DNA of 14,728 nucleotides, taken from contig DASVAP010000343.1 in NCBI GenBank assembly GCA_036376275.1, positions 1-14,728 of the forward strand, read 5' to 3'. The position numbers and the translations under genes were made by a program. The notes under the pieces are model-generated. The model did no database searches. It saw only the letters and a program-made list of their open reading frames with translations, and was not told the DNA's origin. Positions 8,251 to 14,728 of the stretch are shown one piece after another (positions within the stretch are counted from its first letter, which is position 1; each line of letters begins with the position of its first letter). The DNA is from JABFRZ01 sp036376275. GTDB lineage: Bacteria > Planctomycetota > UBA1135 > GCA-002686595.

Positions 8251-10347
8251 TCACACCAGGGCCGCGCCCTCGGCCAGCCCCAGGTAGTGGGCGCGCAGGT
8301 CCGCGTCGGCGCGCACCAGCGCGCGCGCGGCCTCGACCAGCGCCAGGTCGAGCTCCTCGTCCCCCAGGCCCTCCAGGTTCTCGCCCGCCTGGCGCAGGCC
8401 CGCCAGGTCCCCCATCCCGCGCCGGCGCAGGTCCTCCTCGGCGATCACGAAGCCGTCGTTGCAGTCCGCCAGGAGCTCGAGGCGCGCGTCCGGCAGGCGC
8501 TCGGCCAGCAGGAAGCACCAGGCCGGGCGGTGCGAGCGCCCCACGCGCCCGCGCAGCTGGTGCAGCTGCGCGAGCCCGAAGTGCGGCGCGCCCTCGATCA
8601 CCATCACGCTCGCCTCGGGCACGTCCACGCCGACCTCGACCATCGAGGTCGCCACCAGGATCGCGTCGGCACCACGCCGGAAGCGCTCGATCGCCGCGGC
8701 GCGCCGGGCAGGCGGCAGCTTGCCGTGCAGGAGGCCGAGCCCGGGGCCCGCCAGGGGCCCGGCGGCGAGCGCGGCGTGCACGCGCTCGGCGGCGGCGCGC
8801 TCGGCGCGGCGCGCGGCGGCCTCGTCGAGGGGTTCGTCGGAAGCCTCGTCGAGGGGCTCGTCGACGATGCGGGGGCAGACCCAGAAGACGCGCTCGCCGG
8901 CGCGCGCGCGCTCCAGCACGAAGGCCTCGACCTCCGCACGGCCCGCGGGCCCGATCACGCGCGTGACCAGCGGGCCGCGTCCCTGCGGGCGCTCGGCGAG
9001 ACGGCTCGTCTCCAGGTCGCCGTAGTAGCACAGCGCCAGCGTGCGCGGGATCGGCGTGGCCGTCAGGAGCAGCGCGTGCGTCTCGGCGCCCTTCTCGAGC
9101 AGGGCCTGCTTCTGGGCCACGCCGAAGCGCTGCTGCTCGTCGATCACCACCAGGTCCAGGCGCGCGAAGCGCACGGCCTCGCCCAGCAGCGCGTGCGTGC
9201 CGATGGCCAGCGGCGCACGCCCCTCGGCCAGCGCCGCCAGGGCCGCGCGGCGCGCGGCGGCGCGCTGCGTGCCGGTCACGAGCACGCTCGTGAGCCCGAG
9301 CCGCGCGCAGGCCTCGGCCAGGCCCAGGTGGTGCTGCTCCGCCAGCACCTCGGTCGGCGCGAGCAGCGCCGCCTGCCCGCCGGCGCGCGCCACGGCCGCG
9401 CAGGCGAGCAGCGCCACGATCGTCTTGCCCGCGCCCACGTCGCCCTGCAGGAGGCGCCGCATCGGCTGGGCACGCGCCAGGTCCGCCAGGATCTCGGCCA
9501 GCACGCGCTCCTGGCCGGCGGTGAGCGCGAAGGGCACGCGCGCGCACAGCTCGGCGCGCTCCTCCGGGGCCAGCACCACGGCCCGCGCGCGCCGCGTGGC
9601 CGCCGCCTCGCGCGCGGCCGCCAGGCGCGCCTGCAGCGCGAGCAGCCGCTCGAAGGCCAGGCGCCGGCGCGCCTCGCGGAAGGCCGCGCGCGTCGCCGGA
9701 CGGTGCAGGTTCCGCACCGCCTCCGGCAGCGGCACGAGCGCGAGCGCCGCCAGGACCGGCGCCGGCAACGGCTCCCCGAGCTCGGCCCCGTGCGCCTCCA
9801 GGGCGCCCGCGATCAGCCGACGCAGGAGCTCCGGGCGCAGGCCCGCGGTCGCGGGGTAGACCGGCACGAGCCCCGCTGCGCGCTCCGGCGCGGGCGGCAC
9901 CACGAGGCGTGGCGCGAGCAGCGCCGGGCCCTGCTGGGTCCGGCCCACGCGCCCGACGAGCTCGACCGGCGTCCCGGCCGTCGCCAGCGCGCGCAGGCGC
10001 TCGAAGAGCCAGGGCTGGTTGAAGAACAGGACGCGCAGCAGGCCGCTCGCGTCGACCAGATCGAGCGACAGCACCGTCCGGCGCCGTCCGGCGCGGAAGA
10101 GGCGCAACCCGCGCAGGGTGCCGACCAGGGCGACCTCCAGGCCCTCGCGCGCGACCGCCTCGCGCGCCAGCGTGCGCCCGGCGCTCTCCTCGAGCCGGTG
10201 CGGCACGAGGTGCAGCAGCGCGCGCAGGCTGGTCACGCCCAGCCGCGCCAGGGCCGCGGCCCGCGCCGGACCGACGCCGGGCAGCGAGGCGGGACTGCGA
10301 GCGAGCGCTGCGCCGCCCTCGCCGCCCTCGGCGCGCGCCGCGCTCAC
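8251..10347 (-). CDS. recG: ATP-dependent DNA helicase RecG
   Basis: 698 aa, full family length. RecG remodels stalled replication forks and Holliday junctions in the cytoplasm. Seen in order: an HhH-like start LPGVGPARAAALARLGV (22-38); the wedge OB-fold (about 70-150; GLLRVLFFNQPWLFERL); the helicase core with Walker A GDVGAGKT (302-309), PTEVLAEQH (331-339), motif II DEQQRFGV (403-410), TATPIPRT (429-436), a VATSMVEVGVDVPEAS segment (565-580) and motif VI QLRGRVGR (597-604); and the C-terminal RGMGDLAGLRQAG (643-655), matching the RecG RGxGExxGxRQSG element. Motif II is DEQQ rather than the DEQH of E. coli RecG. A 24-bp tandem duplication (8819-8866) gives DEPLDEAS/DEPLDEAA at 496-511. The GTG at 10347 is chosen because it overlaps the upstream stop (GTGA) and gives a standard length. 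It has no clear Shine-Dalgarno, so translation probably depends on coupling. It is the last gene of a surface-glycan-type operon. Confidence 0.95.
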   Translation of the reverse strand: MSAARAEGGEGGAALARSPASLPGVGPARAAALARLGVTSLRALLHLVPHRLEESAGRTLAREAVAREGLEVALVGTLRGLRLFRAGRRRTVLSLDLVDASGLLRVLFFNQPWLFERLRALATAGTPVELVGRVGRTQQGPALLAPRLVVPPAPERAAGLVPVYPATAGLRPELLRRLIAGALEAHGAELGEPLPAPVLAALALVPLPEAVRNLHRPATRAAFREARRRLAFERLLALQARLAAAREAAATRRARAVVLAPEERAELCARVPFALTAGQERVLAEILADLARAQPMRRLLQGDVGAGKTIVALLACAAVARAGGQAALLAPTEVLAEQHHLGLAEACARLGLTSVLVTGTQRAAARRAALAALAEGRAPLAIGTHALLGEAVRFARLDLVVIDEQQRFGVAQKQALLEKGAETHALLLTATPIPRTLALCYYGDLETSRLAERPQGRGPLVTRVIGPAGRAEVEAFVLERARAGERVFWVCPRIVDEPLDEASDEPLDEAAARRAERAAAERVHAALAAGPLAGPGLGLLHGKLPPARRAAAIERFRRGADAILVATSMVEVGVDVPEASVMVIEGAPHFGLAQLHQLRGRVGRSHRPAWCFLLAERLPDARLELLADCNDGFVIAEEDLRRRGMGDLAGLRQAGENLEGLGDEELDLALVEAARALVRADADLRAHYLGLAEGAALV
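8819..8866 (-). repeat. 24-bp tandem duplication inside recG
   Basis: GCCTCGTCGAGGGG at 8819-8832 recurs at 8843-8856. The two 24-bp copies are adjacent and differ at one of the first 21 positions. The duplication is in frame and encodes the acidic pair DEPLDEAS/DEPLDEAA between helicase subdomains. Confidence 0.75.
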
Positions 10348-12626
10348 CGCGCGAAGAAGCGCGCCAGCACCGGCGCCAGCTCCGGCCGCCGCAGCGAGAA
10401 GCCGCGGTCCCCGGCGCCGTCCGGCTCCGGGTCGATCGGCCAGTTCCACAGGAAGAACCCGCGCAGCGTGTCCGCGTTCTCGAGGTCCGCCGCCAGGGCG
10501 TCGGCGAGGAAGCCGAGGTAGCGCGCCTGCGCGGCCGGATCCGCGGGCCCGCGCGGGACGTGCGGCAGGGCCCACGAGTCGCGCCGGGCCGGGAAGCCGG
10601 TCTGCAGCAGGAGCAGCGGCTTGTTCGCGCGCACCGCCAGGTCGAGGGCCTGCTGGAGCTCGAAGCGCAGCGTGCGCGCCAGGAGCTCGTCGTCGGGCGC
10701 CGCGTGCGCGCCCGCCACGCCCGGGAAGAAGTGCAGGCCGACGTGCCCGAGGTTCGGCGTGAAGAGCGCCTCGCCGCTCGGATCGCCCAGGCTCGCGCCG
10801 TAGGTCAGGCTGCCGCGGAAGGCGGCCTGCAGGCGCAGGACGATGCTCTTCCAGGTCTGCGCGCGCTGCTCGAGCTGCTGCTCCGTGGGCGTCTCGTCCT
10901 CGAAGTGACCGGCCGGCGTCGTGGCGAGGTTCGCGCCGAAGGAATAGACCTCGGCCCCCATCAGCTCCGCCAGCAGCGCATAGTGCAGCGCCACGCGCTC
11001 GTAGCGGCCCCAGAACTCGCCGCGCTCGGCCGGCGAGGCCCAGGGCAGGACGTCGGCCCAGGCGCCGTGCGGGCGCGCGAGCACCTCGAGCGCCAGGGCC
11101 ACGCGCAGGCCGTGCGCGCGCGCCGCCGCGCCGGCGCTGAGCAGCGCCAGGTCCGTGGCGCTGCCGTGGGCCGTGCGCGGGCGTGCGCCGGCGGCGACGG
11201 GTGCCGGATCCTCGGCCGAGGCCAGCACCGTGAGCGACACGGCGTCGGGTGCTGGGACGAGGCGCGCGGCCTCCAGCAGGGCCTCGCCGACCCAGCTCGA
11301 GGAGTAGCGCACGCGCTCGCTCTCGATCAGCGCCAGGCCGCGCAGGAAGGGCGCCCCGCGCCCGCCGGCACGCTCGCGGCGCGCGCCCATGCCGCCCTCG
11401 GCCGCGCTCCGCGCCGCGCGCCCGTAGGCGATCGAGAGGCGCCGCTCGTCGACGCGCGCGCCCTTCCAGAGGGCGCGGAGGGCGCCGGGGCTGGCGCCCT
11501 CGACCGTCTGCAGGAAGAGCATCGCGCGCGCGGGCCGCAGCGCCAGGTCGTCGATCGTCGCGCCGGCCCCGTCGGGCAGGATCTCGGGCACGAGCGGCAG
11601 GTTGCGACCCGCCGCCAGGTGCGCGAGCCAGCGCTCGAGCGGCCAGCCGAGGAAGCTGCCGGCCGCCGCCAGGGGCTGGCCCTCGGCGATCCACTCCGGC
11701 ACCGGCACGCCGGCCAGCTCGCGCGCCAGCACCTGGGCCGCGCCGGCCCCGGAGTCGTGCGGCATGCCGGGGGCGAAGAGCACGTGGGCGCGCGGCGCGA
11801 CGCGGCTCGTGACGAAGGCCGCGCCCGTGCCCAGGCACTCCTCCATGTCCTCCAGGTGCTCGTACAGGTACAGCTCGAGCGCCGGCGCCTGGTTGCTCCT
11901 GACCCCGAACCAGCCGAGCGTCTGCTTGCTGGCCCGCAGGACCGCCACGGTGTAGGCCTGCAGGTGCTCGCGGGGCAGCGTGCGGCGCAGGACCAGGCGC
12001 ACTTTCTCGACCTCGAAGCTCTCGCCGCTCGCGAAGTAGCGCTCGCGCCGCGCCTGGTAGTCCTGCAGCTCCGCCTCGCGCGGGGTGCCGTCGAGCTCGA
12101 GCGGACCGGCCAGCGCCAGGTCGCCGTCGGCCCACACCGTGAGCTCGGGACGCGAGAGGCGCGGCAGCTCGTCGAGGTAGACGGCCAGGCGCTCGAGGTC
12201 GTTGCCCAGCAGGACGACCAGCGGCCGCCCGGGCTGCGCCGGGTCCGCGAACACCGCGCGCAGGGCGTCGCCGGCCCCGCGGTACTCGCGCCCGAGCAGG
12301 CAGAAGCCCGCCTCCATCGGCTCGAGCCCGAGGGGCCGCAGGAGCTCCAGCAGCTCGGCGTCCCAGGCGGGGCCGACCAGGACGCGCACCGCGCGCGGGT
12401 CGCGGTCGTCCGGGTCGAGCGAGACCGCGCGCAGCGCGCCGAGCTCGTCCGCCAGGGCCTGGGCCGCGAGCGTGCAGGACCCGTAGGGCACGCGGAAGTC
12501 GACGCGGGGCGCCGCGGACCAGCCGCGAAAGAGCTCCCAGCTCTCGCCGTTCGGCGCCTGCGTGGCCAGTGCCGGCGCGGGCAGCGCCAGCGCGACCAGG
12601 AGGAGGGAGCGCGCGAGCCGCCTCAT
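10344..12626 (-). CDS. Secreted two-domain pseudoenzyme: degenerate peptidase-MA-like plus degenerate GH113-like domain
   Basis: 760 aa. A signal peptide is visible (MRRLARSLLLVALALPAPALATQ). Residues 45-195 form an unrecognised alpha/beta domain (VRVLVGPAWDAELLELL; GRPLVVLLGNDLERLAVYL). Residues 205-395 look like a peptidase-MA gluzincin domain, but HExxH reads R302-E-L-A-G306 (VLARELAG) and is followed by VPEWIAEGQPLA, where E315 matches the usual third ligand. Both histidines are absent. Residues about 436-760 resemble a GH113 beta-mannanase-type TIM barrel: FWGRYERVALHYALLAELMG (538-557), GSLTYGASLG (605-614), VGLHFFPG (629-636), and a C-terminal GFFLWNW (723-729) followed by RRPELAPVLARFF. 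The expected acid/base Glu in GTEL is N566 (FGANL) and the expected nucleophile Glu in TEIGY is Q675 (LLQTGF). Known members of both families need these residues, so a binding or scaffold role is inferred. The gene overlaps the GT2 gene upstream and recG downstream by 4 nt. The ATG is supported by GGAAGG, 7 nt before it. Family calls are by eye. Confidence 0.7.
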   Translation of the reverse strand: MRRLARSLLLVALALPAPALATQAPNGESWELFRGWSAAPRVDFRVPYGSCTLAAQALADELGALRAVSLDPDDRDPRAVRVLVGPAWDAELLELLRPLGLEPMEAGFCLLGREYRGAGDALRAVFADPAQPGRPLVVLLGNDLERLAVYLDELPRLSRPELTVWADGDLALAGPLELDGTPREAELQDYQARRERYFASGESFEVEKVRLVLRRTLPREHLQAYTVAVLRASKQTLGWFGVRSNQAPALELYLYEHLEDMEECLGTGAAFVTSRVAPRAHVLFAPGMPHDSGAGAAQVLARELAGVPVPEWIAEGQPLAAAGSFLGWPLERWLAHLAAGRNLPLVPEILPDGAGATIDDLALRPARAMLFLQTVEGASPGALRALWKGARVDERRLSIAYGRAARSAAEGGMGARRERAGGRGAPFLRGLALIESERVRYSSSWVGEALLEAARLVPAPDAVSLTVLASAEDPAPVAAGARPRTAHGSATDLALLSAGAAARAHGLRVALALEVLARPHGAWADVLPWASPAERGEFWGRYERVALHYALLAELMGAEVYSFGANLATTPAGHFEDETPTEQQLEQRAQTWKSIVLRLQAAFRGSLTYGASLGDPSGEALFTPNLGHVGLHFFPGVAGAHAAPDDELLARTLRFELQQALDLAVRANKPLLLLQTGFPARRDSWALPHVPRGPADPAAQARYLGFLADALAADLENADTLRGFFLWNWPIDPEPDGAGDRGFSLRRPELAPVLARFFAR

Positions 12627-13393
12627 TCCAGCGCCTTCCCGCGCTGCAGCACGAGCAGCTTGGCGTACTTCAGGCGCACGTAGTGGGCCGCGAGCTGGGC
12701 CAGGACCAGGCCCTGCGTGCCCAGCAGGAAGCCGCGCTTCAGCAGGTAGAAGCGCGCGAAGCGCACCCACGGGCGCAGCGTCAGGTCGAGCCAGCCGGCG
12801 CGCCGGCCGCGGGCGAGCATCCCGCGCGCCATGATCGTCGTGTACTGGTCGATCGTCGCCAGGTGCTCGGCCAGGGTGCGGTAGGGGTGGTGCTCGAGGT
12901 CGCCGGAGAGCTCGCCCACGCTCGCGCCCGCCGCCAGCTCGACGCGGTCGTGCGGGTCGTGCCCGCCCCAGCGCCCGCGGCGGCGATCGAAGAGGCGCAG
13001 CTGGCGGTCCGGGTACCAGGTCCCGTGCCGCACCCAGGTGCCGAGGTAGTTCGTCAGGCGCGGGAAGCGCCAGCCGGCGTGCCCGGGGAAGCCGCGCGCG
13101 CGCAGGGCCTCGATCTCGGAGCGCAGCGCGGGCGTGATGCGCTCGTCGGCGTCGACGCAGAGGACCCACTCGTGGGTCGCGGCGCGGACGGCGAACTCCT
13201 TCTGGGCCACGTGGCCGGGCCAGTCGCGCTCGATCACGCGCGCGCCGCGCGCGGCGGCGAGCGCGCGCGTCTGGTCGGTGGAGTGCGAGTCCACCACCAC
13301 GATCTCGTCGCAGAAGGCCACCGACGCGAGGCAGGCCGGCAGACGCTCCTCCTCGTCCATGGCGATGATGCAGCAGGAGAGCGGGGTCGTCAC
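12623..13393 (-). CDS. Family 2 glycosyltransferase, WaaE/KdtX-like
   Basis: 256 aa, the usual length for the WaaE-like group. This group adds glucose or a related sugar to the LPS inner core at the cytoplasmic face of the inner membrane. Seen: an N-terminal Rossmann-like GT-A start MTTPLSCCIIAMDEEERLP, DEIVVVDSHSTDQTRALA (29-46), the metal-binding DxD as CVDADERI (79-86; D81, D83), NYLGTWVRHGTWYPDRQLRL (115-134), and LEHHPYRTLAEHLATIDQYT (166-185), which matches the conserved HxxY region of this group. The C-terminal 60 residues are basic and amphipathic (RPWVRFARFYLLKRGFLLG), as expected for membrane association. The GTG at 13393 overlaps the TGA of the GT4 gene (GTGA) and has a GAGG about 10 nt upstream. 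The exact donor and acceptor cannot be read from the sequence. The motif and length match is strong for the group and weaker for a specific role. Confidence 0.88.
   Translation of the reverse strand: MTTPLSCCIIAMDEEERLPACLASVAFCDEIVVVDSHSTDQTRALAAARGARVIERDWPGHVAQKEFAVRAATHEWVLCVDADERITPALRSEIEALRARGFPGHAGWRFPRLTNYLGTWVRHGTWYPDRQLRLFDRRRGRWGGHDPHDRVELAAGASVGELSGDLEHHPYRTLAEHLATIDQYTTIMARGMLARGRRAGWLDLTLRPWVRFARFYLLKRGFLLGTQGLVLAQLAAHYVRLKYAKLLVLQRGKALE
12634..12639 (-). promoter_or_regulatory. Shine-Dalgarno site for the 760-aa secreted protein
   Basis: GGAAGG on the minus strand with a 7-nt spacer to the ATG at 12626. It lies in the 3' end of the GT2 gene and supports the chosen start at the ATGA overlap. 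Confidence 0.6.
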
Positions 13394-14523
13394 GCCGAGA
13401 GGACCTCGCGGTAGAGGCGCTCGTAGGCGCTGACCATCTGCTCGACCTCGAAGCCCTCGCGCACGCGCGCCGGCCCGTTGCCGGCCAGCTGCGCGCGCAG
13501 CGCCGGGTCGTCGCGCAGCCGCGCCAGGGCCGCCGCCAGGGGGGCGGGCTCGCCGGGCGGCACGAGGAGACCCGTGCGCCCCTCCACGACCGCCTCGGCC
13601 AGGCCGCCGACGCGGCTGGCGACGACCGCGCGCCCGGCGGCCATCGCCTCCAGCGCCGCCACGCCCAGGCCCTCGGCGCGCGAGGCCAGCACGAAGGCGT
13701 CGCAGGCCGCGAGCAGCTCGGCCTTGTCCGTGCGGGCCCCGAGGAAGCGCACGCGCCGGCCGAGGCTCGCGGCGCGCGCCTCGAGGGCCGCGCGCTCGGG
13801 GCCGTCGCCGGCCACCAGCAGCACGCTGGGCGTCGGGCTCGGCGGCAGGGCCGCCAGCGCGTCCACCAGGACGTCCACGCCCTTGCGCGGGACCAGCGCG
13901 CACAGGGTGAGCACGACGAAGTCCTCCGGCGCGAGCCCGAGCTCGGCGCGCACGTCCGCGCGCGCGCGCCGCGGGCGCAGGGCGGCCGGATCGACCGAGC
14001 TGGCGATCACCTGCGGCGCGCGCACACCGCCGAGCCGCAGGCACTCGGCCACCGCCGGCGAGATCGCCACCGTGCGGGCCAGCAGGCGTCCGTAGAGCAG
14101 GCGCGTGCGCGCCGAGCGCGCCACGGGCCGATCCTGGCGGCGCGTGCTGACGGCCGGCCGGCGCGCCCAGCGCGCCGCCCAGGCCCCCAGCCAGGTCGCG
14201 CGCCCGGTGTGCAGGTGCACGAGGTCCACGCGCGCGCCGGCCAGGGCGCGCCGCAGGCGCACGACGGCGGGGAGATCGAGGTCGCTGCGCATCGGCACGG
14301 CGTGCACCTCGAGACCCCGCGCGCGGCCCTCGCGCTCGCTGGCCGAGCCCGGCGGGGCGATCAGGACGTTGCGGTGCCCGCGCCGGCCGAGCCCCTCGAT
14401 CAGGAGGAACACCTGGACCTCGCCCCCGGAGAAGGCCGGCTCGGCGTCCACGTGGGCGATCGACAGCGGGCGCTCGGGGCTCATCGGGCGTCGCGCGGGG
14501 GCGGCGGGGCGAGAGGATGCCAT
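13390..14523 (-). CDS. Family 4 glycosyltransferase (GT-B fold)
   Basis: 377 aa. An N-terminal acceptor-side Rossmann domain starts at PLSIAHVDAEPAFSGGEVQV (19-38), with the glycine motif of GT4 enzymes, and contains LVHLHTGRATWLGAWA (101-116). The C-terminal donor-binding domain has LTLCALVPRKGVDVLVDAL (206-224), LLVAGDGPERAAL (235-247), VRFLGART (258-265) and the E-x7-E motif SRAEGLGVAALEAMAAGRAV (281-300; E284, E292). This is a retaining nucleotide-sugar transferase, probably working on LPS or another cell-surface glycan together with the adjacent WaaE-like enzyme. It is the first gene of the right-hand operon seen here. Two starts are possible. The ATG at 14523 adds a low-complexity MASSRPAAPARRP leader; the ATG at 14484 gives MSPERPLSIAHV, a more usual family start. 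Neither has a good Shine-Dalgarno, so the start is uncertain. The sugar and acceptor are unknown. Confidence 0.9.
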   Translation of the reverse strand: MASSRPAAPARRPMSPERPLSIAHVDAEPAFSGGEVQVFLLIEGLGRRGHRNVLIAPPGSASEREGRARGLEVHAVPMRSDLDLPAVVRLRRALAGARVDLVHLHTGRATWLGAWAARWARRPAVSTRRQDRPVARSARTRLLYGRLLARTVAISPAVAECLRLGGVRAPQVIASSVDPAALRPRRARADVRAELGLAPEDFVVLTLCALVPRKGVDVLVDALAALPPSPTPSVLLVAGDGPERAALEARAASLGRRVRFLGARTDKAELLAACDAFVLASRAEGLGVAALEAMAAGRAVVASRVGGLAEAVVEGRTGLLVPPGEPAPLAAALARLRDDPALRAQLAGNGPARVREGFEVEQMVSAYERLYREVLSA

Positions 14524-14546
14524 AGCGACGGGCCGACGGCACGCTC

Positions 14547-14565
14547 GGGGCGGGGCGGGGGCGGG
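14547..14565 (+). promoter_or_regulatory. Canonical G-quadruplex motif upstream of the glycosyltransferase operon
   Basis: Four G-runs of lengths 4, 4, 5 and 3, each separated by a single C, span 14547-14565 on the plus strand. This fits the G3+N1-7 rule with minimal 1-nt loops, the type known to be most stable. It is 24 bp upstream of the GT4 ATG and lies on the template strand of that gene. It could affect transcription, or it may just reflect GC content. Confidence 0.5.
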
Positions 14566-14569
14566 AGCG

Positions 14570-14581
14570 CGACTCGAGTCG
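14570..14581. repeat. 12-bp perfect palindrome, possible operator
   Basis: CGACTCGAGTCG is its own reverse complement and lies about 47-58 bp upstream of the GT4 start. Position and perfect symmetry suit a dimeric regulator site. No second copy was noticed in the window. Confidence 0.35.
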
Positions 14582-14634
14582 GCGGGAAGCGCTCGACGGG
14601 GCCCCGCTCGGGGGCGGGAGCCTCACCCGCGGTC

Positions 14635-14648
14635 CCCCGGCGCCGGGG
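14635..14648. repeat. 14-bp perfect palindrome
   Basis: CCCCGGCGCCGGGG is perfectly self-complementary. It is composed only of G and C, so chance is a serious alternative. It is the third palindrome in this upstream region. Confidence 0.3.
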
Positions 14649-14676
14649 CGGGCGAGGCCGAAGAGAAGCGAAGGGG

Positions 14677-14728
14677 CGCCGTGGACCGCCAGGGCGCCGT
14701 GCGCTCGCTTCGCGAGCGGTCCACGGCG
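14677..14728. repeat. 13-bp inverted repeat with nested hairpin at the window edge
   Basis: CGCCGTGGACCGC (14677-14689) is the exact reverse complement of GCGGTCCACGGCG (14716-14728). Nested inside is a 7-bp stem with a 3-nt loop, CGCTCGC-TTC-GCGAGCG (14702-14718). A 10-bp direct repeat GGGCGCCGTG occurs at 14674-14683 and 14692-14701, so the right arm can pair with either copy (14677 onward or 14695-14701). On the minus strand a pyrimidine-rich stretch follows the structure, so it could be the terminator of a gene lying to the right. It could also be a REP-like or mobile-element end, and it may continue beyond the edge. Confidence 0.55.

Larger units (their letters stand above)
14524..14728. 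promoter_or_regulatory. Upstream region of the glycosyltransferase operon, rich in palindromes
   Basis: 205 bp to the window edge with no gene supported. As the region upstream of the first gene seen in the minus-strand operon, it should hold the operon promoter, but no -10/-35 pair is recognisable in the GC-rich sequence. It contains a G-run cluster, three short palindromes (14570-14581, 14597-14606 CGGGGCCCCG, 14635-14648) and a larger inverted repeat at the edge. Some of these are listed separately. Confidence 0.4.

Overview
The window is a very GC-rich stretch (well above 65% by eye, not computed) of a Gram-negative bacterial chromosome. It is densely coded, with nine complete genes and one gene cut by the left edge. 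A TonB-dependent outer-membrane receptor, a YfiR-type periplasmic protein and WaaE-like/GT4 glycosyltransferases show a cell with an outer membrane. The secreted proteins with peptidase-MA/DUF1570-like folds and the very high GC fit a lineage such as Planctomycetota or Myxococcota, but this is an inference and no marker gene in the window settles it.

Layout. (1) 1-3010, minus strand: an FAD-dependent halogenase-like oxidoreductase (1685-3010), a 119-bp gap, a secreted TPR/peptidase-MA-like protein without an HExxH motif (117-1565), and the start of another secreted protein (1-120, cut) that overlaps it by 4 nt. (2) 3011-3250: a 240-bp divergent intergenic region with C-tracts and small inverted repeats. 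(3) 3251-8237, plus strand: a tight three-gene operon of a YfiR/DUF4154 periplasmic protein, a hybrid histidine kinase with a YfiN-like (CHASE8-type) sensor half and two receiver domains, and a TonB-dependent receptor. All are joined by 4-nt start/stop overlaps. (4) 8238-8250: a 13-bp convergent junction. (5) 8251-14523, minus strand: an operon read right to left of a GT4 glycosyltransferase, a WaaE-like GT2 glycosyltransferase, a 760-aa secreted protein fusing a degenerate peptidase-MA-like domain to a degenerate GH113-like domain, and recG. All are again joined by 4-nt overlaps. (6) 14524-14728: an upstream region crowded with palindromes, a G-quadruplex-type motif and a nested inverted repeat at the window edge.

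How the parts may work together. The plus-strand operon looks like an envelope-spanning signalling unit with an outer-membrane receptor, a periplasmic YfiR-like modulator and an inner-membrane kinase. It parallels the Pseudomonas YfiBNR system but has a phosphorelay kinase in place of the diguanylate cyclase and a TonB receptor in place of the lipoprotein YfiB. No cognate response regulator or Hpt protein lies in the window. The right-hand operon probably acts on the cell surface (LPS core or other glycan), with recG carried as its last gene. The most unusual proteins are the secreted ones whose enzyme folds seem to have lost their catalytic residues. The 760-aa protein appears to have lost them in both of its recognisable domains.
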